Assembly: GCF_008056315.1 (NCBI RefSeq) | Contig: NZ_VRKQ01000008.1 | Span: 1,196,957-1,260,956 of the forward strand | Direction of reading: 5' to 3' | From: Seonamhaeicola maritimus | Lineage (GTDB): Bacteria > Bacteroidota > Bacteroidia > Flavobacteriales > Flavobacteriaceae | Length of the DNA stretch: 64,000 nt | Shown here: positions 34,286 through 43,483 of the stretch, piece by piece | Numbering within the stretch: the first letter of the stretch is position 1 | Layout: each line of letters opens with the position of its first letter | Program-made: the position numbers and the translations under genes | The notes under the pieces: generated by a model | What the model was told of the DNA's origin: nothing | Database searches by the model: none | Seen by the model: only the letters and a program-made list of their open reading frames with translations

Positions 34286-35743
34286 ATGAGTCAAACTAAT
34301 ATAAAACATTATCCGTGTTACATAAATGGTGAATGGTTAGATAGTTCAGTAAGAGAAATTATTGAAGTTGAAAATCCAGTAGATAATGAAGTTTTTGCTA
34401 CCGTAACATCCTGTACAAAAGAAGATGTGCAGCATGCTTTGGAAACCTCAGAAAAAGCTCAAAAACCATGGGAATTAACACCTGCTAATACTAGAGCGCA
34501 GCATATTTATGAAATTGCTAATAAGTTAAAAGCAGAACGAGAACATTTCGCGAAGCTTTTGGTTATGGAGCAAGGGAAGACCTACCCTGAGGCTTTGGGG
34601 GAGGTTGATGACACTGTTACCTATATGACTTATTCTGCAGAGGCTGCCCGTAGAATTCAAGGAGCTATTTTCCCTGCGGAGGCAGCAAACAAAAGACTTT
34701 CTATTTATAAAGTGCCTTATGGTGTAACGGTTGGGTTGTGTGCTTTCAATTATCCATTAGCTTTAATTGGTAGAAAAGTTGGGCCAGCTTTAGCTACCGG
34801 AAATACTATGATAATCAAACCACATGAATTAACACCAATTACAGCATCAGAGTTTTGTAGGTTGGTTGATGAGTCTAGTCTTCCTAAAGGAGTCATCAAC
34901 ATGGTGTCTACCAAAACGGCCGATGCAGCTTCATTATTAGTTGAAAGCCCAATTACCAAGTTAATATCCTTAACCGGAAGTACACGTGCTGGTAGGGCAA
35001 TGTATAGAGCTGCGGCTGAGAATATTACTGGATTGATTTTAGAATTAGGAGGTAAAGCACCATTTATTGTTTGTGAAGATGCTGATATTGATAAAGCTGT
35101 AGAAGCTGCAGTTATTTCTCGATATGCTAACTGTGGTCAAGTGTGTATCTGTAATGAAATGGTTTTTGTTGATGAAAAAATCGCTGAAGAGTTTACAGAA
35201 AAAGTGGTGAAAAGAACACAACAAATTAAGGTAGGAGACCCGTTTGATGCTTCAGTTAGCATGGGACCAAATGTTAGTACTTTTGGTTTAGATAGAGTGG
35301 ATGATTTGGTAAAACAAAACATTGAACAAGGTGCAGAATTACTTTTGGGTGGAGGAAGACCCGAAGGCGCTTATTTTGAAAAAGGAAACTGGTATACACC
35401 AACCATCTTAGGAAATGTAAAAGGTGATGGTGCTACAGTTAGTCAAGAGTTATTTGCACCTGTAATGCCTATCGTTAGTGTTGGTGGTTTTGAAGAAGCT
35501 GTGGCTTTAGCAAATGATAGAGAAGAAGGTTTATCTGCTTACTTATACTCCAATGATTATAGAGTGCATCAAAGGGCTATAGATACCATGGAGGTTGGTA
35601 CTATTTTTATCAATCAACAAATTATTGGAAATATTCAAGGCTACCATTCAGGCCATAAAACATCTGGAATAGCTGGTGAAGATGGTATTTATGGTATTGA
35701 TCATTATCTTCAGAAACGTACAATTTATTTAAATTACGAATAG
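34286..35743 (+). CDS. NAD-dependent aldehyde dehydrogenase, lactaldehyde-dehydrogenase-like
   Basis: This 485-aa enzyme oxidises an aldehyde to its acid. It has a nucleotide-binding motif ([12 protein letters not shown] near residue 230), the general-base glutamate in LELGGKAP near residue 253, and the catalytic cysteine in [10 protein letters not shown] near residue 288. The C-terminal region ([20 protein letters not shown], then [17 protein letters not shown]) is close to E. coli AldA, the lactaldehyde dehydrogenase, by recall of its sequence (INRENFEAMQGFHAG...SGIGGADGKHGLHEYLQ). L-lactaldehyde is a product of fucose and rhamnose breakdown, which fits the RhaT gene nearby. It lies 14 bases after the crotonase gene. 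Confidence 0.9.
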   Translation: MSQTNIKHYPCYINGEWLDSSVREIIEVENPVDNEVFATVTSCTKEDVQHALETSEKAQKPWELTPANTRAQHIYEIANKLKAEREHFAKLLVMEQGKTYPEALGEVDDTVTYMTYSAEAARRIQGAIFPAEAANKRLSIYKVPYGVTVGLCAFNYPLALIGRKVGPALATGNTMIIKPHELTPITASEFCRLVDESSLPKGVINMVSTKTADAASLLVESPITKLISLTGSTRAGRAMYRAAAENITGLILELGGKAPFIVCEDADIDKAVEAAVISRYANCGQVCICNEMVFVDEKIAEEFTEKVVKRTQQIKVGDPFDASVSMGPNVSTFGLDRVDDLVKQNIEQGAELLLGGGRPEGAYFEKGNWYTPTILGNVKGDGATVSQELFAPVMPIVSVGGFEEAVALANDREEGLSAYLYSNDYRVHQRAIDTMEVGTIFINQQIIGNIQGYHSGHKTSGIAGEDGIYGIDHYLQKRTIYLNYE

Positions 35744-35802
35744 TAAAACCATTAGTACAAAGGTTTAAACCATTCGTGTTATATGAGGTGTTTTATAGTA
35801 TC

Positions 35803-35810
35803 TAATTTTG
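35803..35810 (+). promoter_or_regulatory. Candidate -10 box of the GH16 gene
   Basis: TAATTTTG matches TAnnTTTG 16 bases before the GH16 start codon, in the 83-bp gap. No clear TTG was found at the right distance, so the gene could also be read from the upstream operon. Confidence 0.4.
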
Positions 35811-35826
35811 TTTTAAATTATTTATT

Positions 35827-36690
35827 ATGAGACACTTTTTTACTTTTTTATTGTTCGCATTTTTTCAGATTTCCATAGCTCAAAACTTAACCATACCACC
35901 AAAGAATTATGTGGATTCGGTTAAAATTGAAAATGCCGTAAAACGACAAAACAACAAGTTTCCGCTTTCGGACCAAAGTAATTCTAAGGGATGGAAATTT
36001 CTTAAGAAATTCTCTGATGAATTTAATGCGAAAAAAATAAATACCGAAATATGGTATCCTAACAATCCAGGGTGGAAAGGAAGGCAGCCTACCTTTTTCC
36101 ATGGTTCCAATGTAAGTTTAGAGGATGGAGAATTGGTGTTTAGAGTAAATCAACATGGTAATGAGAAACTACCAGAAGGTTATACGCATTCTACGGGTTT
36201 TATAAAAAGTAAGAATAAATTTTTATACGGTTATTTTGAAGCTGAAGGTAAGCTAATGGATGCACCTTGGGTATCTGGTTTTTGGATGACCAATGTAGGT
36301 AGAGATTGGTGGACAGAAATTGATATTTGTGAAAATGCCCCCGGTTTATATTACAACCGACATGATTTAAATTCTAATATCCATGTTTTTAGGGCACCTA
36401 AAGATAAAGGGGATATAAAAAAGCACTTCTCCAGAACCAAAAAATATTATTTTCCTTTAGAACTACAAGCTGATTATCATGTTTGGGGATTAGAATGGAC
36501 TCCAGAATATATTCGTTTTTTTATTGACGGTATTTTGTTTAGGGAAGCTAAAAACACACACTGGCATCAACCGTTAGAAGTAAATTTTAACTGTGAGTCT
36601 AACAAATGGTTTGGTGCATTACCTGATGATAACCGATTAGACGGTGAATATCACGTAAAATATTTTAGAGTATGGGAACCAAAAAAGTAA
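35827..36690 (+). CDS. GH16 family endo-glycanase (agarase/porphyranase/carrageenase type)
   Basis: This 287-aa secreted enzyme has a signal peptide ending SIAQ (residue 19). The GH16 jelly-roll follows with catalytic motif EIDICE (E164 nucleophile, D166, E169 acid/base). FSDEFN near residue 62 and YHVWGLEW near residue 215 are typical of the family, and the W-rich loop GFWMTN before the catalytic strand is common in enzymes cutting marine galactans. There is no T9SS domain or lipobox. Subfamily cannot be fixed by eye, so agar, porphyran and carrageenan remain possible. Its presence makes a galactose-containing substrate likely. Confidence 0.85.
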   Translation: MRHFFTFLLFAFFQISIAQNLTIPPKNYVDSVKIENAVKRQNNKFPLSDQSNSKGWKFLKKFSDEFNAKKINTEIWYPNNPGWKGRQPTFFHGSNVSLEDGELVFRVNQHGNEKLPEGYTHSTGFIKSKNKFLYGYFEAEGKLMDAPWVSGFWMTNVGRDWWTEIDICENAPGLYYNRHDLNSNIHVFRAPKDKGDIKKHFSRTKKYYFPLELQADYHVWGLEWTPEYIRFFIDGILFREAKNTHWHQPLEVNFNCESNKWFGALPDDNRLDGEYHVKYFRVWEPKK

Positions 36691-36699
36691 GTTATTAAC

Positions 36700-37809
36700 T
36701 TACTTTTTCAGCATCTTATAAATCTCCGCACCAGCTGCTAAAAATGCACCGGTACCATAAACTTCAGTTTTATCCGCCCATGCTTTTCCTGGGGCAGCTC
36801 CTATAGGTTGTACATACCCAAGCATGCCATCTTTTGTAATATGACCACATAAACTTTTCCAAGCTTTCTCAATATGTGGCAGATAAGTTGCTTTATCCAA
36901 TAATCCGTTGTTGATTCCCCAAGCTAAACCAAATGTAAAGAATGACGTTCCGCTTGTTTCTGGTGTTGGATATATATCCTGACTTAATAAGCTCATAGCC
37001 CAATGTCCTTCTGGAGTTTGAATTTCAATAAGTTTTTTTGCCATTTTTAGATAGATATCTTTGAAGTACTCATATTCTTTTGAGCCTTCTGCATATTCAT
37101 CCATCAATAATGTTAGACCACCAAAAACCCAACCATTTCCTCTAGACCAAAATATTTTATTGCCATGTGCCAATTTACCTATGTAACTATTGTCTCTGTA
37201 AAACAGATTTTCATCAAAATCATATAAATGTTGTTTTGTGGCCTCAAATTCACCCATCATCCAATCTGAATATTTTGTGTCACCAGTAATGTTTGAAAGT
37301 TTAGCACAAACAGGAGGGGCCATAAATAGGGCATCACACCAAGTCCAACGTTCTAAGTGTTTATAATCATCTAGAGTAATGGGTTCTTTGCTGGGATTCT
37401 CAATGATGAAGTCAAAACTTTTTTGAGTTTCTTTAATCATTTTTGGGTCACCATACTTTCTGTACAATTCAATAAACATTTGGCCAATGACATGATCGTC
37501 AGCATGATAAGGTCGTCTATGAAGTTTCCAATTTTGTTCGTTTCCAATGCTTCTCAACCATTTCCAGTATTTATTCTTTTTAGCAGTTTCAGCATGTTTA
37601 ACCATACCTACATATAAAGCACCATTTGTCCAATCTGCAATATGATGCGGCTTCTTTTTGGTGTAAGCCTCTCTAAAATGTTCAATTTGCCAATCGGCAA
37701 CACGTATCATTTCTTTTTTAACCGCAGAAGGTTTTATTGTTTGAGCTTCCGCTAAGATTGAATTGAAAAAAATGATGAATAAGATTGAAAATAACTTTAA
37801 AATTCTCAT
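36700..37809 (-). CDS. GH105 unsaturated uronyl hydrolase
   Basis: This 369-aa exported enzyme has a signal peptide ending AEAQ (residue 23) and an (alpha/alpha)6 barrel. The family's catalytic residues are visible: YHADDHVIGQ near residues 101-110 and WTWCDALFMAPP near 155-166 (D159 as general acid by analogy with YteR). FWSRGNGWVFGGL near residue 219 is also characteristic. GH105 removes unsaturated uronic acids from lyase products by hydrating the double bond. This implies that a lyase, perhaps the beta-helix protein at 15921 or one outside the window, acts before it. It converges with the GH16 gene and diverges from the sulfatase operon. Confidence 0.9.
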   Translation of the reverse strand: MRILKLFSILFIIFFNSILAEAQTIKPSAVKKEMIRVADWQIEHFREAYTKKKPHHIADWTNGALYVGMVKHAETAKKNKYWKWLRSIGNEQNWKLHRRPYHADDHVIGQMFIELYRKYGDPKMIKETQKSFDFIIENPSKEPITLDDYKHLERWTWCDALFMAPPVCAKLSNITGDTKYSDWMMGEFEATKQHLYDFDENLFYRDNSYIGKLAHGNKIFWSRGNGWVFGGLTLLMDEYAEGSKEYEYFKDIYLKMAKKLIEIQTPEGHWAMSLLSQDIYPTPETSGTSFFTFGLAWGINNGLLDKATYLPHIEKAWKSLCGHITKDGMLGYVQPIGAAPGKAWADKTEVYGTGAFLAAGAEIYKMLKK

Positions 37810-37859
37810 GGTTATTATTGAGTTTAGAAATACGGTTATAAATTTTTATTCTAACAAAT

Positions 37860-37873
37860 TACAATCGATTGTA
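37860..37873. promoter_or_regulatory. Perfect 14-bp palindrome in the divergent gap
   Basis: TACAATCGATTGTA is its own complement. It lies in the 375-bp AT-rich gap between the leftward GH105 gene and the rightward sulfatase operon, 51 bases from the GH105 start. It may be an operator, but only one copy was found. The rest of that gap (37874-38184) holds no gene or hairpin that I could recognise. Confidence 0.35.
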
Positions 37874-38184
37874 TTTTATAAAAATAATACAATTATGATT
37901 TGCAATTCAAAGAAACCTATTTTTCTAAACATACAATACCTTGATTGTTCGTATTTGTATATTAAATGTTCTGAAATATTTGTTTAAATGAATATAAGCA
38001 CCTGGTATATAGTATTTTAAAAATTATTTGGAAGGCATGTTTTTTAATAACACAAATATTTCTAGAATCTACTTTGGTTAGCCTATACCGTATTTTGAAT
38101 GATTAATTGCATTAATAAAAACATATGTGATAGTAGAAATCGTAAAAGAATTCGATTTTTATACTTCTAAAATTAACCAAAATC

Positions 38185-39846
38185 ATGATTAAAAAATCAC
38201 TAACTATATTTTTATTATTACTTCTAGTTTTTTCATGTGATAAAAAGGAAAAAGGTGAAACTGAAGTAACAAAACCAAATGTTATTTTTATAATGTCAGA
38301 TGATCATACATCTCAGGCATTTGGTATATATGGAAGCAGACTCGCTAGTTTAAATCCTACGCCAACTTTAGATAAAATAGCTAATGAAGGAATGATTTTT
38401 GACAATTGCTTTGTTACAAATTCTATTTGTACTCCAAGTAGGGCTACAGTTATAACGGGACAGTATAGTCAAGCTAATGGCGTATTAGATTTAGAAGGTC
38501 ATATTGAACCTGAAAGGCAATACTTGCCACAAGAAATGAAAAAGTTGGGTTATGAAACAGCTATAATAGGAAAGTGGCATTTAGAAAGGGAACCAGCCTC
38601 ATTTGATCACTACACTGTTTTACCTGGACAAGGAAAATATCATGATCCATCGTTTATTGTTCAAGGAGACCAACCTTGGCCAAAAAATAAAATTCAAACA
38701 AAAGGACATTCTAGCGATATGATAACAGACATTTCGTTAGACTGGTTGAAAAACAAGCGAGATAAGAACAAGCCATTTTTTTTAATGCATCATTTTAAGG
38801 CACCACATGATGATTTTGAATTTGCACCTCGATATAAAGACTATTTAGAGGAAACCCATATACCAGAACCGGCAAGTTTATATGATAATGGAAACAATGG
38901 TTCTATTGCAACAAGAGGGGAGAATGATGAGTTAATTCATGATATAGGATCCTCAGTTTCAAAAAGAAACACTATTAGAGGAATGCATATGCGTTTATGG
39001 AGTGGGCAATACACAAAAATTTCGAACCCCGATTTTGATCCTTCCAAACGTATTAAGGAAGGTATGAGTGATAGAGAATTTACGCATGAAACCTACCAAG
39101 AATACTTGAAAAGGTATTTACGTTGTGTAAAAGGTGTGGATGATAATATGGCACGTTTAGTGCAATTTTTGAAAGACGAAGGACTTTATGATAACACCAT
39201 TATTGTCTACACAGGAGACCAAGGGTTCATGCTTGGTGAACATGATTATATAGATAAACGTTGGATGTATGAAGAGTCTTTAAGAATGCCATTTTTTGTT
39301 AGATATCCAAAATCAATCAAAGCAGGTTCTAGAACTAATGCTATTATTAATAATAGTGATTTTGCTCCTACTTTAATTGAAATGGCTGGTGGAAAAACAC
39401 CAGATTACATGCAAGGAAACAGTTTTAAACCAATTTTAGAAACAGGTGAAGAACCTAATAATTGGCAGCAATCTTCATATTATAGATATTGGATGCACAT
39501 GGCGCATGCACATGCTAATCCTGCACATTTTGGTATTAGAACTAAAAAGTATAAGTTAATATTTTTCTATGGTAAATACTGGGTTGATACTGATAAACCT
39601 GGAGCTGAATGGAACAAAAAGAGTTGGGGTAACAGATTTACATTTCATACACCACCAGCTTGGGAATTATACGATTTAGAAAATGATCCTGAAGAAATGA
39701 ATAACCTTTATGAAGATCCTGCTTATAAAGACATAATCGCTGATTTAAAAACTCAACTAGCCGACAAACGTAAAGAGTTAAATGAAGATGATGGCGATAA
39801 ATTCCCTCACATTCAAAAAGTTATTGACGAACATTGGGATAATTAA
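38185..39846 (+). CDS. S1 family sulfatase lipoprotein
   Basis: This 553-aa lipoprotein (lipobox VFSC, C18) is a formylglycine sulfatase. PNVIFIMSDDHTSQAFG gives the metal-binding Asp pair, and C82 in ICTPSRATVITG is the CxPSR residue converted to formylglycine. GKWHLE near residue 130 and TGDQGFMLGEHDYIDKRW near residue 345 complete the metal and sulfate site. Length and the GEHDYIDKRWMYEESLRMP segment recall glucosamine-6-sulfatase-like subfamilies, but the subfamily is not certain. It heads a rightward operon: GH3 gene 25 bases on, then two more sulfatases and a GH43. Surface-anchored, it would remove sulfate before glycosidases act. Confidence 0.93.
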   Translation: MIKKSLTIFLLLLLVFSCDKKEKGETEVTKPNVIFIMSDDHTSQAFGIYGSRLASLNPTPTLDKIANEGMIFDNCFVTNSICTPSRATVITGQYSQANGVLDLEGHIEPERQYLPQEMKKLGYETAIIGKWHLEREPASFDHYTVLPGQGKYHDPSFIVQGDQPWPKNKIQTKGHSSDMITDISLDWLKNKRDKNKPFFLMHHFKAPHDDFEFAPRYKDYLEETHIPEPASLYDNGNNGSIATRGENDELIHDIGSSVSKRNTIRGMHMRLWSGQYTKISNPDFDPSKRIKEGMSDREFTHETYQEYLKRYLRCVKGVDDNMARLVQFLKDEGLYDNTIIVYTGDQGFMLGEHDYIDKRWMYEESLRMPFFVRYPKSIKAGSRTNAIINNSDFAPTLIEMAGGKTPDYMQGNSFKPILETGEEPNNWQQSSYYRYWMHMAHAHANPAHFGIRTKKYKLIFFYGKYWVDTDKPGAEWNKKSWGNRFTFHTPPAWELYDLENDPEEMNNLYEDPAYKDIIADLKTQLADKRKELNEDDGDKFPHIQKVIDEHWDN

Positions 39847-39871
39847 TAAACTACATATTTAAAATAGTGCC

Positions 39872-42091
39872 ATGAAAAAGGCTAATAGCCCCTTCACTTT
39901 AATATTTATATCCTTTTTTCTAATTTCTTTTTTTGGATGTAAAGAATCTGAAAATCAAGAAAAAGACACGGTAGAAATTCCAGAACCAAAGTTTCCTTGG
40001 GAAAACAAATCATTTTCTATAGATGAAAGGGTGGATGCTCTAGTTAAAGAAATGACTTTAGAGGAAAAGTGCTCTCAAATGTTAGACGTATGCCCTCCAA
40101 TTGAAAGGTTGGGTATTCCAGAATATAACTGGTGGAATGAAGCCTTACATGGTGTAGCAAGAAATGGTAGGGCAACTGTTTTTCCTCAGGCTATAGGATT
40201 AGGTGCAACTTTTGATGAAGAATTAATTCAACGCGTTGGTACAGTAATTTCTGATGAGGCTAGAGCTAAATATAACGAAGCTATAAAAATTGGTAACCGC
40301 AGTAGATATGCTGGTTTAACATTTTGGTCACCAAATGTCAATATCTTTAGAGATGCTCGTTGGGGACGTGGACAAGAAACCTATGGTGAAGACCCATACT
40401 TAACCAGTAGAATTGGAGTGTCTTTTGTAAAGGGGCTTCAAGGAGATGACCCTAATTATATTAAGGCGGCAGCTTGTGCCAAACATTATGCAGTACATAG
40501 TGGACCTGAAGAATTAAGGCATGAGTTTGATGCAGTTGTTTCTCAAAAGGATTTATATGAGACTTATTTACCAGCTTTTAAAGCATTAGTGCAAGAGGCT
40601 AATGTTGAAGGTGTTATGGGAGCTTATAATAGAACCCAAGGAGAACCTTGTTGTGGTAGTCCATATCTATTACAAGATATTTTAAGAGATGACTGGGGAT
40701 TTGATGGATATATTGTATCAGACTGTGGTGCAATTTCAGATTTTCATCGTTTTCATAAAGTAACAAATACACCAGAAGAATCTGCTGCATTAGCACTAAA
40801 AGCAGGAACCAATATTAACTGTGGAAATGTTTTTCAAGTGTTAAAAAGTGCACTGAATCAAGGTTTAATTACTGAAGAATTAATAAATAAGCGTTTAAAA
40901 GAAAATCTTCTAACTCGTTTTAAACTGGGACTTTTTGATCCTGTTGGAACTGGACCTTATGATAGTTTAGATGCCGCTGTGGTTGATTCAGAAGCTAATA
41001 GAGAAGTTGCCAGAGAAGCTGCTCAAAAATCAATTGTATTATTGAAGAATGATAACGTACTTCCATTAGATAAAAATATTAAGACCTTGTATGTTGTTGG
41101 GCCTAATGCTTCAAATGAAGAGGTTCTATTGGGGAATTACTACGGATTAACAAGTAATACACAAACGATTTTAGATGGTATAGTTGGTAAGGTAAGCCCT
41201 GGAACAAGTATTAATTACAAGTCTGGTGTTTTGCCTTTTAGAAAAAATGTAAATCCAATTGATTGGTCTACTGGAGAAGCTGGAAAATCTGATGCTTGTA
41301 TTGCCGTTATGGGTATTTCAGCATTATTAGAAGGCGAAGAAGGAGAAGCGATTGCTTCTAGCGAAAAAGGAGATAGAACACAGATTAAATTACCTCAAAA
41401 TCAGATTGATTACATCAAAAAAATCAAGCGTCAAACCGATAAACCTTTGATATTAGTTTTAACCGGCGGTAGTCCAATTGCCATTCCAGAATTACATGAT
41501 ATTGTTGATGCCATTCTATTTGTTTGGTATCCTGGTGAAGAGGGAGGAAATGCGGTTGCTGATGTTATTTTTGGAGATGTGCCACCATCAGGTAAATTAC
41601 CAATTACTTTTCCTAAATCGGTAGATCAATTACCACCTTATGAGGATTACAATATGAAAGGGAGAACCTATAAGTATATGACTGAAGAACCATTATATCC
41701 ATTCGGTTTCGGACTATCTTATACATCATTTGAATACAAAAACCTAAGTATTAATAATGATTATAATGTAACTGTTGAAGTTATGAATACAGGAGACTTA
41801 AATTCTGATGAGGTTGTACAATTATACATTAGTTCACCATTATCGGGTTCTGAAGATCCAATTTTCGATTTAAAATCATTTAAAAGAATTTCTTTAGATT
41901 CAGGTAAAAGTGAAAAGCTTACATTCAAGTTAAATAAGGCTACCTTTAATCAGTTTGATGAAAACGGAAAAGAAGTGCTTAGAAGTGGAGAATATACTGT
42001 TTATGTTGGTGGCTCTTTGCCTTCTCAAAGAAGTTTGGAATTGGGCGCTTCAAAAACCGCAAGTATTAAAGTAGATTTAAGTCAGTCATAA
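39872..42091 (+). CDS. GH3 family beta-glycosidase lipoprotein (xylosidase-like)
   Basis: This 739-aa lipoprotein (lipobox FFGC, C23) has the GH3 layout: N-terminal TIM barrel (about 50-370), alpha/beta sandwich (about 385-600) and a C-terminal FnIII-like domain. The nucleophile is D284 in YIVSDCGAIS. AKHYAVHSGPE near residue 203 and WNEALHGVA near residue 88 are typical of members active on xylosides or arabinosides, such as plant-type beta-xylosidases, although beta-glucosidase activity cannot be excluded. KSIVLLKNDNVLPL opens the second domain. It lies between two sulfatase genes. Confidence 0.92.
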   Translation: MKKANSPFTLIFISFFLISFFGCKESENQEKDTVEIPEPKFPWENKSFSIDERVDALVKEMTLEEKCSQMLDVCPPIERLGIPEYNWWNEALHGVARNGRATVFPQAIGLGATFDEELIQRVGTVISDEARAKYNEAIKIGNRSRYAGLTFWSPNVNIFRDARWGRGQETYGEDPYLTSRIGVSFVKGLQGDDPNYIKAAACAKHYAVHSGPEELRHEFDAVVSQKDLYETYLPAFKALVQEANVEGVMGAYNRTQGEPCCGSPYLLQDILRDDWGFDGYIVSDCGAISDFHRFHKVTNTPEESAALALKAGTNINCGNVFQVLKSALNQGLITEELINKRLKENLLTRFKLGLFDPVGTGPYDSLDAAVVDSEANREVAREAAQKSIVLLKNDNVLPLDKNIKTLYVVGPNASNEEVLLGNYYGLTSNTQTILDGIVGKVSPGTSINYKSGVLPFRKNVNPIDWSTGEAGKSDACIAVMGISALLEGEEGEAIASSEKGDRTQIKLPQNQIDYIKKIKRQTDKPLILVLTGGSPIAIPELHDIVDAILFVWYPGEEGGNAVADVIFGDVPPSGKLPITFPKSVDQLPPYEDYNMKGRTYKYMTEEPLYPFGFGLSYTSFEYKNLSINNDYNVTVEVMNTGDLNSDEVVQLYISSPLSGSEDPIFDLKSFKRISLDSGKSEKLTFKLNKATFNQFDENGKEVLRSGEYTVYVGGSLPSQRSLELGASKTASIKVDLSQS

Positions 42092-42147
42092 ATGCATTTG
42101 TAATGTAATCTAAAACATATGTAGAGTTTATTGGTAAATACTAACTC

Positions 42148-42155
42148 TAACTTTG
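42148..42155 (+). promoter_or_regulatory. Candidate internal -10 box before the second sulfatase
   Basis: TAACTTTG matches TAnnTTTG 15 bases before the start codon, in the 79-bp gap after the GH3 gene. The only nearby TTG is 14 bp upstream, closer than usual. Confidence 0.35.
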
Positions 42156-42170
42156 TGAAAAACACAAATC

Positions 42171-43475
42171 ATGAGAGCAATTATTGTTTTAGTATTCTTT
42201 TTTAGTATATCAACTTTTGCACAACCTAACATTATTTTAATTGAATCTGACGACCAAAGTAATTTAGCAGTCGGAGCATATGGTTTTGATAATGTTAAAA
42301 CTCCTAATATTGATTCCTTAGCAGAATCTGGCGTGTATTTCACGAATGCCTATAATATGGGGTGCTGGTCTCCAGCAGTTTGTATACCAAGTAGAACCAT
42401 GTTGTTTAATGGTGTGCATTTATGGGAAGCCTCAAAAATTAATAAAAGTAGGATACCAGGACCATCACTAACTGAAAGATTAAAAGATAATGGTTATGAA
42501 ACCTATTTTACTGGGAAATGGCATGCTTGGGGTAAATCGGTTAAAGAAACTTTTAACCACTATGGTTCTATTCTACCAGGCCAATTAAAAACCTACAATT
42601 CACCTGTTGGGCACTATACAGATATTGTTGGGAACGAAGCAGTGTCTTTTATAAATGATGCATCAAAAAAAGATAATCCATTCTTTTTATATGTAGCGTT
42701 TAATGCTCCTCACGTACCTCGTCAAACAGAACAACGGTATTATGATATGTATCCAAAAGATAAAATCAAATTACCGCCAAGTGTAAAGAAAGGACCGTTG
42801 CATCCACATATTAAATATAACTATACATCTGCTCCGTTAAACCCTAAGACTATGCAGGGGCGTTATCAGCAGAATAATGCTATGGTAACACATATGGATG
42901 ATAGAATTGGAGAAATTTTAGAAGCTCTAAAAAAGCAAGGGCTTTATGAAAACTCCATTATCATTTTTATGTCTGATCATGGAATTAGTTTTGGTGAAAA
43001 TGGGGTGGCAGGAAAGGTTTGTCTATATGATGTTAGTGCTAAAGCACCATTGATTATTATGGGACCTGGAATTCCTAAAGACAAAAAACTTGAGCAGCGT
43101 TTGTACTTACAAGATATTTATCCAACAATTTTAGATTTTGTTGGAGCGGATATTCCTGAATACATTGATTTTAAATCGTTAAAATCAACAATTAAAAAAG
43201 CTTCAAAAGAAGATGTTTACAATTCTATTTATTTGGCCATGTTTGATGATCAAAGAAGTATTATTCAAGGAGATTATAAACTGATTATGTATCCAAAAGC
43301 AAAAGCCGTAGAATTATATAATCTAAAAAATGATAAGTGGGAAACCGATAACTTAATAGCTGATTCCAATTCTAAAACCATTGTAAAAAAACTTTTAAAT
43401 GAGTTTGTGCAGTGGCAAAAAGAAACTGGAGATGAACTGGATATTAAGCTAGCATTTCCAGAATATTTTAACTAA
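42171..43475 (+). CDS. S1 family sulfatase, secreted
   Basis: This 434-aa exported sulfatase has a signal peptide ending TFAQ (residue 18). ILIESDDQS holds the metal aspartates and C71 in AVCIPSRTMLFNG is the formylglycine residue. GKWHAWG near residue 121 and MSDHGISFGENGVAGK near residue 265 complete the active site. The stretch YNMGCWSPAVC is shared in form with the sulfatase at 51738 (YNMGAWNGAIC), so those two belong to one subfamily, while the sulfatases at 38185 and 44824 do not. Eight bases separate it from the GH43 gene. Confidence 0.92.
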   Translation: MRAIIVLVFFFSISTFAQPNIILIESDDQSNLAVGAYGFDNVKTPNIDSLAESGVYFTNAYNMGCWSPAVCIPSRTMLFNGVHLWEASKINKSRIPGPSLTERLKDNGYETYFTGKWHAWGKSVKETFNHYGSILPGQLKTYNSPVGHYTDIVGNEAVSFINDASKKDNPFFLYVAFNAPHVPRQTEQRYYDMYPKDKIKLPPSVKKGPLHPHIKYNYTSAPLNPKTMQGRYQQNNAMVTHMDDRIGEILEALKKQGLYENSIIIFMSDHGISFGENGVAGKVCLYDVSAKAPLIIMGPGIPKDKKLEQRLYLQDIYPTILDFVGADIPEYIDFKSLKSTIKKASKEDVYNSIYLAMFDDQRSIIQGDYKLIMYPKAKAVELYNLKNDKWETDNLIADSNSKTIVKKLLNEFVQWQKETGDELDIKLAFPEYFN

Positions 43476-43483
43476 AACAAATA

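Noticed and set aside
37763-37987. A 74-codon rightward frame over the GH105 start and the divergent gap.
   Set aside because: It overlaps the coding start of GH105 on the other strand and reads as AT-rich intergenic sequence.
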